Source of the DNA: Pseudomonas synxantha BG33R
Lineage (GTDB): Bacteria > Pseudomonadota > Gammaproteobacteria > Pseudomonadales > Pseudomonadaceae
DNA: 64,000 nucleotides
Reading direction: 5' to 3'
Assembly (NCBI RefSeq): GCF_000263715.2
Contig: NZ_CM001514.1
Coordinates: forward strand, 5,766,498-5,830,497
Numbering within the stretch: position 1 is the stretch's first letter; each line of letters opens with the position of its first letter. Below, one piece after another: positions 1 to 9,308 of this stretch. A model generated the notes under the pieces. That model did not search any database, was not told the origin of the DNA, and saw nothing but the letters and a program-made list of their open reading frames with translations. The translations under genes and the position numbers were made by a program.

Positions 1-2108
1 GCCTTGCCCACATCGAGCTTGGTCCAGGCGTTGCTGTAGATGCGGTTGAGGAACTCACGCGCATCCGGGCCCTGGATATCGATCTTGCCGAGGGTGGAGG
101 CATCCAGCAGGCCGACGCTGTCACGCACCGCCAGGCATTCGCGCTTCACCGCAGCGTGCAGATCTTCACCGTTACGCGGGAAATACCATGGGCGTTTCCA
201 CTGGCCGACATCCTCAAACTCGGCGCCGTTCTTCACGTGCCAGGCTTGCAGCGCGGTGTAGCGCACCGGTTCGAAAATGTGCCCACAGTGACGGCCCGCC
301 ACCGCGCCGAAGGTCACTGGCGTGTAGTTGGGACGGAACATGGTGGTACCCATCTGCGGGATGGTCACGTTCAGCGAACGGGCGGCGATGGCCAGGCCGT
401 TGACGTTACCCAGCTTGCCCTGGTCAGTACCGAAGCCCAGCGCGGTGTAGCGTTTGACGTGCTCGACCGATTCGAAACCTTCACGTGTGGCCAGTTCGAT
501 GGCGGCTGCAGTGACGTCATTTTGCAGGTCGACAAATTGCTTCGGCGCCCGGGCAGTAGCTTTTTCGTGAGGCACCTGGAACAGCGCCAGCGTCGGCTCT
601 TCCAGACGGCTCAAGGCTTTAGGCAGCACACCTTCCACCGGCGCAAAACCAGCTTCACTGGCCGCACGCACGCCGCCTTCAAAACCATCGGCGAGGGAAT
701 CGCCAAGGCCGTAGACACCGTTGATACCGCCGACGCACACGCGTTTCTGCGGCGCTTCGCCCGGCACAAAACCGAGGATATCTTCACGCCAGGTCGGCTT
801 GCCGCCCAGGTGCGAGGCCAAGTGGACCACCGGGCTGTAGCCACCGGAACTGGCGACCAGGTCGCAGTCCAGCCACTCGCCGGGGCTGGTGACTTTGTGC
901 GCTTTCACATCGATCGCGGCCACGCGGGCAGCGGTCACATGCTTGCTGCCACGCGCTTCGATCACAGCGCTGCCGGTGAGAATGCGAATGCCTTTGGCGC
1001 GGGCTTCTTCCACCAGCGCGCCACGTGGGTTGTGACGGGCATCAGCCACCGCCACCACCGAAAGGCCCGCATCAAACCAGTCCAACGCGACGCGATAGGC
1101 ATGATCGTTGTTGGTCGACAGCAGCAGTTTTTTGCCCGGCGCCACACCGTAGCGGCGCACATAGGTGGAGACCGCACCCGCGAGCATATTGCCCGGCACA
1201 TCGTTGTTGCCGTACACCAGCGGACGCTCGCACGCACCGGTGGCCAGCACCACGCGCTTGGCGCGCACACGGTGGATACGCTGACGCACCACGCCAATCG
1301 GCGCACGGTCACCGAGGTGATCGGTGAGGCGCTCGTGAATGGTCAGGAAGTTATGGTCGTGGTAGCCGTTGACGGTGGCGCGGGGCAGCAGTACTACGTC
1401 CGGCAGGGCTTTCAATTCGGCAATGACGCTGGCAACCCACTCAGTGGCCGGCTTGCCGTCGAGGCTTTCACGGGAATCGAGCAGCGAGCCGCCGAACTCT
1501 TCCTGCTCGTCGGCGATGATCACCCGCGCACCGCTGCGCGCAGCGGCCAATGCAGCCGCGAGGCCGGCAGGGCCTGCGCCCACGACCAGCACGTCGCAAT
1601 GACGGTTGAAGTTGTCGTAGGTGTCCGGGTCGTTCTCGGTCGGCGAGCGGCCTAAGCCTGCGGCCTTGCGGATGTACTTCTCGTAGGTCATCCAGAACGA
1701 CTGCGGGTACATGAACGTTTTGTAGTAGAAACCCGGCGGCATCAGCTTGCCGCCAACCTTACCGAGAATGCCCATCACGTCGTTGTTAACGTTCGGCCAG
1801 CCGTTGGTGCTGGTGGCAACCAGGCCCTGGTACAACGCCTGCTGGGTGGCGCGCACGTTAGGAATTTGCGTGGCTTCGGTAGCACCGATCTGCAGCACGG
1901 CGTTCGGCTCTTCGGCGCCGGCGGCAAAGATACCTCGAGGGCGCGAGTACTTGAAACTGCGGCCGATGATGTCGACGCCGTTGGCCAGCAAGGCGGCAGC
2001 CAGGGTGTCGCCTTCAAAGCCTTTGTAGCTCTGGCCGTTGAACGTAAACGTCAGGACTTTGTTGCGGTCGATGCGGCCACCGTTGGACAGGCGATTGATC
2101 TGGCTCAT
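1..2108 (-). CDS. soxA: Sarcosine oxidase alpha subunit (3' end outside window)
   Basis: Large subunit of heterotetrameric sarcosine oxidase, which oxidatively demethylates sarcosine to glycine and passes the methyl group to tetrahydrofolate. About 702 codons are visible. The N-terminus carries the ferredoxin-like 2Fe-2S-fold segment typical of SoxA (KVLTFTFNGQSYKGFEGDTLAAAL), followed by an FAD/NAD-binding domain (VLVVGAGPAGLAAALAA, near residue 175) and the start of the GcvT-like aminomethyltransferase domain (FRPNYTPVTFGA). The C-terminus lies beyond base 1. The start codon overlaps the soxD stop by 4 bases (ATGA), so the two are translationally coupled. It is the last visible gene of glyA-soxB-soxD-soxA; soxG and purU would be expected off the left edge. 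Confidence 0.95.
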   Translation of the reverse strand, partial: MSQINRLSNGGRIDRNKVLTFTFNGQSYKGFEGDTLAAALLANGVDIIGRSFKYSRPRGIFAAGAEEPNAVLQIGATEATQIPNVRATQQALYQGLVATSTNGWPNVNNDVMGILGKVGGKLMPPGFYYKTFMYPQSFWMTYEKYIRKAAGLGRSPTENDPDTYDNFNRHCDVLVVGAGPAGLAAALAAARSGARVIIADEQEEFGGSLLDSRESLDGKPATEWVASVIAELKALPDVVLLPRATVNGYHDHNFLTIHERLTDHLGDRAPIGVVRQRIHRVRAKRVVLATGACERPLVYGNNDVPGNMLAGAVSTYVRRYGVAPGKKLLLSTNNDHAYRVALDWFDAGLSVVAVADARHNPRGALVEEARAKGIRILTGSAVIEARGSKHVTAARVAAIDVKAHKVTSPGEWLDCDLVASSGGYSPVVHLASHLGGKPTWREDILGFVPGEAPQKRVCVGGINGVYGLGDSLADGFEGGVRAASEAGFAPVEGVLPKALSRLEEPTLALFQVPHEKATARAPKQFVDLQNDVTAAAIELATREGFESVEHVKRYTALGFGTDQGKLGNVNGLAIAARSLNVTIPQMGTTMFRPNYTPVTFGAVAGRHCGHIFEPVRYTALQAWHVKNGAEFEDVGQWKRPWYFPRNGEDLHAAVKRECLAVRDSVGLLDASTLGKIDIQGPDAREFLNRIYSNAWTKLDVGK

Positions 2109-2407
2109 ACCTTCTCTCCAGCAGCCTTGGCGGTGAATTGCGGCTTCTCGCCGATCTTGTAGGTTTCAAGAATTTCGTAGGTCAGGGTGTCGCGGGTGGC
2201 GTTGAAATACTGGCGGCAACCGGCGGCATGGATCCACAGTTCGTGGTGCAGCCCACGCGGGTTGTCACGGAAGAACATGTAATCGCCCCACTGCTCGTCG
2301 GTGCAGGCATTCGGGTCCAGCGGGCGCGGGATGTGCGCTTGGCCGGACGCGTGGAATTCCTCTTCGGAGCGCAGTTCGCCACAGTGAGGACAGAAGATAT
2401 GCAACAT
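2105..2407 (-). CDS. soxD: Sarcosine oxidase delta subunit
   Basis: Small zinc-binding subunit (100 aa) of heterotetrameric sarcosine oxidase. The zinc ligands of the family are visible: CPHC at residues 6-9, and a His/Cys pair in HAAGC near residues 60-63. The length is normal for SoxD. It lies 15 bases downstream of soxB and overlaps the soxA start by 4 bases, so it is an internal operon gene. Its role is structural within the alpha-beta-gamma-delta complex. Confidence 0.95.
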   Translation of the reverse strand: MLHIFCPHCGELRSEEEFHASGQAHIPRPLDPNACTDEQWGDYMFFRDNPRGLHHELWIHAAGCRQYFNATRDTLTYEILETYKIGEKPQFTAKAAGEKV

Positions 2408-2422
2408 AGGGAATTTCTCCTG

Positions 2423-3673
2423 TTAGTGGGCGACGGCCGCAGCGCCGTGTTCGTCGATCAACGCACCGTTGTGGAAACGGTCGATGGAGAAAGGTGCGGC
2501 CAGCGGGTGCATTTCACCCTTGGCCAGGCTCGCAGCAAACACGTTGCCTGAGCCCGGTGTGGCCTTGAAGCCACCGGTGCCCCAACCGCAGTTGAAGAAC
2601 ATGTTCGGTACCGGGGTCTTGGAAATGATCGGGCAGGCATCCGGCGTGGTGTCGACGATGCCGCCCCACTGGCGGTTCATGCGCACCCGCGACAGCACCG
2701 GGAACATCTCGACGATGGCCTGAATGGTGTGCTCAATGACCGGGTACGAACCACGCTGGCCGTAGCCGTTGTAGCCGTCGATACCGGCGCCGATCACCAG
2801 GTCGCCCTTGTCGGACTGGCTGATGTAGCCGTGCACGGCGTTGGACATGATCACGCTGTCGATAATCGGCTTGATCGGCTCCGACACCAACGCTTGCAAC
2901 GGGTGAGATTCGATCGGCAGGCGGAAACCGGCCAGCGAGGCCATGTGCCCGGAGTTACCGGCAGTGACGACGCCGACGCGCTTGGCGCCGATAAAGCCCT
3001 TGTTGGTTTCCACACCGATGCACACGCCGTTTTCCTTGCGGAACCCGATCACTTCGGTTTGCTGGATCAAGTCCACGCCCAAGGCATCGGCGGCACGGGC
3101 AAAGCCCCAGGCCACGGCATCGTGACGGGCCACGCCGCCGCGACGTTGCACGGTGGCGCCCAGCACGGGGTAGCGGGTGTTTTTCGAGCAGTCCAGGTAT
3201 GGAATCTCGTCAGCTACTTGCTGGGCATTGAGCAGTTCGCCGTCCACACCGTTGAGGCGGTTGGCGCTCACGCGGCGTTCGGAGTCGCGGATGTCTTGCA
3301 GGGTGTGGCACAGGTTGTACACGCCACGCTGGGAGAACATCACGTTGTAGTTCAGGTCCTGGGACAAACCTTCCCAGAGTTTCATCGCGTGTTCGTACAG
3401 GTGCGCCGACTCGTCCCACAGGTAGTTGGAACGCACGATGGTGGTGTTGCGCGCGGTGTTACCGCCGCCCAGCCAACCTTTCTCGACCACGGCCACGTTG
3501 GTGATTCCGTGTTCCTTGGCCAGGTAGTAGGCGGTCGCCAGACCATGCCCGCCGCCACCGACGATGACCACGTCGTAGACTTTTTTCGGCGTGGGCGTGC
3601 GCCACATTTTCTGCCAGTTTTCGTGATGGCTGAGGGAGTGCTTGAAGAGGCCGAAGCCTGAGTAGCGTTGCAT
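2423..3673 (-). CDS. soxB: Sarcosine oxidase beta subunit
   Basis: Catalytic FAD subunit (416 aa) of heterotetrameric sarcosine oxidase. The N-terminal dinucleotide-binding motif [18 protein letters not shown] sits near residues 35-52. The segment [17 protein letters not shown] contains the His that carries covalent FMN in characterised SoxB proteins. The start [12 protein letters not shown] is chosen because GGAG lies 8 bases before it; an ATG two codons upstream is too close to that site. It lies 22 bases downstream of glyA in the same operon. Substrate is sarcosine from dimethylglycine demethylation by the DgcAB system encoded in this window. Confidence 0.95.
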   Translation of the reverse strand: MQRYSGFGLFKHSLSHHENWQKMWRTPTPKKVYDVVIVGGGGHGLATAYYLAKEHGITNVAVVEKGWLGGGNTARNTTIVRSNYLWDESAHLYEHAMKLWEGLSQDLNYNVMFSQRGVYNLCHTLQDIRDSERRVSANRLNGVDGELLNAQQVADEIPYLDCSKNTRYPVLGATVQRRGGVARHDAVAWGFARAADALGVDLIQQTEVIGFRKENGVCIGVETNKGFIGAKRVGVVTAGNSGHMASLAGFRLPIESHPLQALVSEPIKPIIDSVIMSNAVHGYISQSDKGDLVIGAGIDGYNGYGQRGSYPVIEHTIQAIVEMFPVLSRVRMNRQWGGIVDTTPDACPIISKTPVPNMFFNCGWGTGGFKATPGSGNVFAASLAKGEMHPLAAPFSIDRFHNGALIDEHGAAAVAH

Positions 3674-3695
3674 AGTCATTACTCCAAAACCGCGC

Positions 3696-4949
<1,254 letters not shown>

Positions 4950-5372
4950 CGCGTCTCTCCCAGCCTTTCGTATTGTTGAAGCCCTCGCAGGGCCCTTTGA
5001 TGCGATGGTAGGGCTGGCGCGTACAGGTCAAATGCCTGCGCACGCCACGCAAAGGTGCGTTTACGACATGGCATCACGTGCAAGCAAATAAAAATGAGCA
5101 CGGCCTGGTCCCACAGAGAACCGATAACACGTATTTAAAGTGCGCCTCCAACTAAACAAAAAATTTGAATACCATGACATCTGACAGCTACAGCCTACAA
5201 AATCATAAAAACAAACATAGAAATTAAAAATTAAAAAACCCAAAACAAATAACTCTTTACAAAGTTATTTTTGCAAAAAAACCACATCAACATCAACTAT
5301 GCGGCACGTAACCACCCACACCAAACCTTGTAAACCCAGCTTAAAAACCACCTCCAAGTCAGGAGCACAGGC
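4950..5372. promoter_or_regulatory. Divergent AT-rich spacer between glyA and the LodA-like gene
   Basis: 423 bases without a supported gene. The half next to glyA (to about 5060) has ordinary G+C and should hold the glyA-sox promoter; GbdR control is known for this operon in P. aeruginosa, but I cannot place the site. From about 5140 to 5290 the sequence becomes very A-rich. The stretch AAACAAATAACTCTTTAC at 5243-5260 recurs almost exactly (AAACAAATAAGTTCTTAC) at 11665-11682, about the same distance before the paralogous gene. It is a candidate shared promoter or control element. Confidence 0.5.
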
Positions 5373-7574
5373 ATGACCTTACTTAACCAAGTTATCGATA
5401 TATGCAAACGGCTGGCCCCCTGTGGGTGGCACAACTTACTGCTGCACCACGGTCTCGATATTCTCGCGCCCAATCTTGAACAGGAACTTCGTAAACCGCT
5501 AAGTGCGGACCGCACACTTCCTGGCTTTGAAGACTTCGCCTTGACCGCCACACGTGGCATTGAGCCAGGCAAGCCAGCACACAGTTTGCTGTACCACGCT
5601 ATGGCCCATGCCAACGTTACAACGGACGCCCAAGGCAACCCCCTCCAGGCTTATCCCACAGCCACAGAACTTGAAACCGTTATCAACTATGTTTATGGCT
5701 GCCAGCCACCCAGCCTTGAGCAACTCAAAGAGCGTGCTAATGGACACCCGATGGCGGTCGTCGTCTTTGCGGTCGAATACCGCCCAGCGCCGGACACCGT
5801 ACATAAGGTGCAGGCCGATCTGTGCTTTTCACGAACCGGTGTATCTCGGGTCGGAACAATGGCACCTTTATACAATGCTCAAAGCAGAGGTTTTCTACCT
5901 TTTGTCGAAGAGGACAGTCATGCAATTCGAGTCCTGCCGGCGCGATACAGCGCCTACATCGCGGTCCAGCTCAAAGGCGACAGTGCCAGTTTCGGGCCTA
6001 TGCGTTTTGGTGAAAAAGACATCAGCCATGACTTCTGGGTGCCGTTGCATAAACTGTTCAACGGTAACGAGTGTATTGCCGACATAACCCTGGACGTACA
6101 GCTCCAGGCCCAACACAAAAACGAGAAACTACGCCGCATACACCTGCAATTAGGAGCAGAGTCAGGCTGGGAGGAGCCCCATATCAGCCAACCTCCCTTT
6201 GTACTGACCGAAGGCCTCGGTGACTGGCTTCCCGAGCCCGTGTTCGGCCCCGGATTAATGGCCGCCACCCCCCGAAAACATCTGGTTGAAGCGGCCCGGT
6301 ACCAGGGTCAACCGCTGACGTTTAATGTCCCGAACGCGCCTCAATTGCTGGTTTCCAGCTTGCGCATTCCCGAGAATGCCCCGGAATACGCGCACATTCG
6401 CCATAAAGTCGACGACGCTGGACAGGTCATCAACCTCAATCAACTACCGAACATGCTCGAGGTATTGGAGAAGGGCAATTTCAAAGCCCTGCACTATCTG
6501 GACTATACCGCCGATGGGTGGATTCAAGCCAAGTGCGCCGCATTGGACATCGCGATTACACAACGCATACCCGCTTATTCATTGCTCTGCGCACCTGACT
6601 TTTATCCTCTGTGCAATCAGCGACACCTGATCGAATGGCTGGACAACCTGGCTCCAGACGTGCGCAACGACGTATTTCCTACCCCACCGCAATGCCTGTC
6701 GGATTCTCGTTATCCTGCCAACATCCAATCTTTTCCAGAGACCTTCAGCGGTACAGATGTCGGCATTACGGCGATCGTTGCCCAGCTTCATTCCGCGCCC
6801 GCCTTTGCTACCGATCTGAAGAGGCCAAGGGCCGCTTCTGCCAGACGCGCCTCGTACCTACCTGACGCTGGAGCCGGGGTGTTCGCGCCAGGCTGGGACG
6901 TTGGTATCGTTGCTCACGAAACCGAGCTGGACGACATCACACACCTGGCGGCTTACAGGCTGGGCAGCCCGTTTCCTGAGGACGCCAAGCTTTGTGCTGC
7001 GCTGAGTTCATTCTGGCCGGCAGTTGCACCAGATTCAGCCCAATCCTATGAGCCGGATGGGGGAGCCGGACCGACCATCAAACCGATGCTGGATCAGGAA
7101 ATTGGCAAAGGTGCCGGCTTCCCGTGGGACGGCACTCCGCCCCCGCAAAGCTATAACACTAATGGTATGCCACATAGGGCTTATCAAGCTTACCTCTACG
7201 CCGACTACACGGAAAACGCACTGGAAGGAAAGTTCTCGCTGGCGCTCACGGGTAAAGTCGACTCGCAGGAGTACCGGCGTCGTATCGATGCCTTTCGGCG
7301 CGTCAAACTGTCATTAGGCGATTCGGCTGCAGAGTGGTTTATTGACAGTTTCAATATTGCAACGCCCGAAGACTTTAAAGTATCTATGCAGAATACCGAC
7401 TTAGCTGCGACCCCACAGGAAGTGGGTTACCAATTGAAGATGTTTCGTTATGAGCCGGTTGAATCACCCATGCATGACCAAGTACGTATCACACTGATAG
7501 AAACTTCTACATACCTCATTTGGCCAACCGGTATTTTGCACCAACAGGGCATTCAACCTTGGCGGCGCCTCTAG
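5373..7574 (+). CDS. LodA-like putative quinoprotein oxidase, copy 1 (family uncertain)
   Basis: 733-aa protein whose family I do not recognise with certainty. AGGAG 8-12 bases upstream supports the start. No signal peptide or membrane segment is apparent. It is paralogous along its full length to the 726-aa protein at 11799-13979. Near the C-terminal third it has APGWD (Trp508) and then KLCAALSSFWPAVAPDS, with Cys541 and Trp548 seven residues apart; both motifs are conserved in the paralogue. LodA/GoxA enzymes use a cysteine-tryptophylquinone built from Cys and Trp, are about 700 aa long, and are encoded beside an FAD maturation protein (LodB). The gene after this one is such an FAD protein. 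A CTQ-dependent amine or amino-acid oxidase is therefore my inference, not a demonstrated homology. G+C looks lower than in flanking catabolic genes, suggesting acquisition. Confidence 0.5.
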   Translation: MTLLNQVIDICKRLAPCGWHNLLLHHGLDILAPNLEQELRKPLSADRTLPGFEDFALTATRGIEPGKPAHSLLYHAMAHANVTTDAQGNPLQAYPTATELETVINYVYGCQPPSLEQLKERANGHPMAVVVFAVEYRPAPDTVHKVQADLCFSRTGVSRVGTMAPLYNAQSRGFLPFVEEDSHAIRVLPARYSAYIAVQLKGDSASFGPMRFGEKDISHDFWVPLHKLFNGNECIADITLDVQLQAQHKNEKLRRIHLQLGAESGWEEPHISQPPFVLTEGLGDWLPEPVFGPGLMAATPRKHLVEAARYQGQPLTFNVPNAPQLLVSSLRIPENAPEYAHIRHKVDDAGQVINLNQLPNMLEVLEKGNFKALHYLDYTADGWIQAKCAALDIAITQRIPAYSLLCAPDFYPLCNQRHLIEWLDNLAPDVRNDVFPTPPQCLSDSRYPANIQSFPETFSGTDVGITAIVAQLHSAPAFATDLKRPRAASARRASYLPDAGAGVFAPGWDVGIVAHETELDDITHLAAYRLGSPFPEDAKLCAALSSFWPAVAPDSAQSYEPDGGAGPTIKPMLDQEIGKGAGFPWDGTPPPQSYNTNGMPHRAYQAYLYADYTENALEGKFSLALTGKVDSQEYRRRIDAFRRVKLSLGDSAAEWFIDSFNIATPEDFKVSMQNTDLAATPQEVGYQLKMFRYEPVESPMHDQVRITLIETSTYLIWPTGILHQQGIQPWRRL

Positions 7575-7595
7575 AAAAGTCTCTGATCATACACA

Positions 7596-8633
7596 ATGAA
7601 TAACTACGACGTTATCGTAATAGGTGCCGGCCCCGCGGGTTGTTCGGCAGCTATTTCGTGCGCTCAACGTGGCCTGAAAGTGGCCATTGTTGAGCGCCTT
7701 GCCTTTCCACGCCATCGTCCGGGTGAAACATTACATCCGGGCATAGAACCTCTTCTTCAAGAACTGGGTGTGATTGAAAGAGTCCTAAGTGAAAAATTTA
7801 TCCGGCCTGCAGGAAATTGGGTGAAGTGGGAAAAAGAACGAATGTTCATTCCTTTCGGAAACGATGCCAGTGGAGCCTGGCGCGGGTTTCAAATTCCGAG
7901 GGCAACGCTTGACGAGCTTTTACTGGAAAGAGCAATTGCATCGGGTGTACACGTCCTGCAACCCTGCGAGGCAAACAAAGTATTTGTGAAAAGAGGTCGT
8001 GTCATTGGCATCCAGACCCGAACCGAACCGCTGTTTTGCAGGCACCTGGTTGACGCAAGCGGGGCTCATGGCTGGCTGACACGCCAGCTTCAATTGACAA
8101 CGCACCGCTACTCACCTGCGCTGACAGCGCTTTACGGCTATAAGCGAGGACGCCTCGAGCAGAGCGCCCTCGGAATCTTCGCGGATCGATCGGGTTGGTA
8201 CTGGACAGCTCATATCGGCCCGCAGCTGTACACCTGGACGCGGCTGTACTTTGCACTGGATCAGGTGTGCAAGGCTTCTGCGGCTCCGCAGTCCGTTGCA
8301 GAATTGGCCAGCGCGGGCAAAATACACGGGGCAGACGTCACCTGGAGAGCCTGCAATCGAATGGCTGGCAACGGCTATTTCATCATCGGAGATGCCGCTA
8401 CGGTGCTGGATCCTGGCGCCTCCCATGGCGTGCTCAAAGCCTTGATGTCCGGAATGATGGCTGCACAATGCATCACCGACGAATATGCCGCACCAACAAA
8501 TGCACAGGCTATTTCAATGCAATATCACCAATGGATACAGGACTGGTTCGAAAAGGATGTGCGCAAAATGCACGAGTTCTACGCCGCCCATCCTTTTGCT
8601 CCTCATTGGCTGGACGACCGTTTGCCCGAATAA
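7596..8633 (+). CDS. FAD-dependent oxidoreductase, LodB-like candidate maturation factor
   Basis: 345-aa flavoprotein of the PHBH/tryptophan-halogenase/geranylgeranyl-reductase-like group. The FAD motif is at the extreme N-terminus (VIVIGAGPAGCSAAISCAQRG). A second FAD-contact motif, GDAATVLDPGASHGV, lies near residues 266-280. It lacks the WxWxIP motif expected of a halogenase. It starts 21 bases after the putative LodA-like gene and is surely cotranscribed. LodB proteins are similar-sized flavoproteins required to form the quinone cofactor of LodA-type oxidases, and the arrangement fits that role. A stand-alone hydroxylase or reductase is the alternative. A short remnant of a second copy follows the paralogue at 13983. 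Confidence 0.6.
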   Translation: MNNYDVIVIGAGPAGCSAAISCAQRGLKVAIVERLAFPRHRPGETLHPGIEPLLQELGVIERVLSEKFIRPAGNWVKWEKERMFIPFGNDASGAWRGFQIPRATLDELLLERAIASGVHVLQPCEANKVFVKRGRVIGIQTRTEPLFCRHLVDASGAHGWLTRQLQLTTHRYSPALTALYGYKRGRLEQSALGIFADRSGWYWTAHIGPQLYTWTRLYFALDQVCKASAAPQSVAELASAGKIHGADVTWRACNRMAGNGYFIIGDAATVLDPGASHGVLKALMSGMMAAQCITDEYAAPTNAQAISMQYHQWIQDWFEKDVRKMHEFYAAHPFAPHWLDDRLPE

Positions 8634-8728
8634 GTATTGGCCGTCAGGCAAGCGTCTGCCGAACCGCCAATAGCATGGCGGCCGCAAAAACGGAGTACGA
8701 CACCTCACCCTCCGGTAAGGGTGCCGCC

Positions 8729-8890
8729 ATGTCCTATACAGAACTCAGCATTGAAGATGAGCGCGACGATTCAAGTCGGGCAATACAAGAAACTCAGTCA
8801 GCGTGAAATAGCCCGGATGTTGGGGCGTAGCCCGTCCACGATCAGTCGTGAACTTCGTGAAACCGAATCGTTGCTGGCTATTCGGCCCAT
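8729..8890 (+). pseudogene. IS30-family transposase N-terminal fragment, frameshifted
   Basis: The reading frame starts MSYTELSIEDER, typical of the N-terminus of IS30 transposases. It loses frame near 8764, where one base appears to be missing. The downstream frame continues with TIQVGQYKKLSQREIARMLG and RSPSTISRELRE, the helix-turn-helix of IS30 transposases. The rest of the transposase, including the DDE catalytic part, is absent. I saw no matching terminal inverted repeats. This is a dead remnant. Confidence 0.8.
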
Positions 8891-8957
8891 GAAGCTCAAG
8901 CGTCTACCCGTAAACGCCGTGTAACCTGTCGACCGTTCAAGAAGCTGATCATGGGTA

Positions 8958-9194
8958 ATGGCCAAAAGCGCAATCGATGGTCGCACGACACGTCATCCGG
9001 GGTATGGCGTCAGCATGAAAATACGAAAAAGAATCGAGGAAGGATTTGGCTGGTTAAAGACCGTGGGCGGTCTGCGCAAGACCAAGCTGATCGGTCGCGA
9101 AAAGCTCAGCGCCCAGTTGCTGCTGGGCTTTTCGGTATACAAGTTGATCCGTTTGGGGAGCTTGTCAGGCTGGTGGCGTGGGTCGCATGTTTAG
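8958..9194 (+). pseudogene. IS5-family transposase C-terminal fragment
   Basis: An open frame of about 78 codons encodes SAIDGRTTRHPGYGVSMK, then RKRIEEGFGWLKTVGGLRKT. This is the C-terminal end of IS5-group transposases, including the catalytic Glu region and the YKLIRLGSLSGWW tail. The N-terminal two thirds are missing. It lies directly after an IS30 fragment, so the spacer is a graveyard of at least two different elements. An independent protein is unlikely. Confidence 0.8.
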
Positions 9195-9308
9195 GCGAGG
9201 TACGCCTAAACATCACCCACAGGTGAATATTTGCGCTGGAACTGGCAAAACACCCGCTGATTGAGTCGGGATAAAGGGCAGCGCCAAGCCTGAGCGGCTG
9301 ATCGCCCC

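Noticed and set aside
156..1655. Long open frame on the plus strand (499 codons)
   Set aside because: It is antisense to soxA, rich in His/Arg/Gly/Val as GC-rich shadows are, and has no recognisable domain.
4950..5372. Glycine riboswitch before glyA
   Set aside because: I could not find the paired conserved aptamer cores. The spacer is AT-rich and unstructured in appearance.
7596..8633. Flavoprotein as a tryptophan halogenase
   Set aside because: It has the FAD motif but lacks the WxWxIP motif and is much shorter than halogenases.
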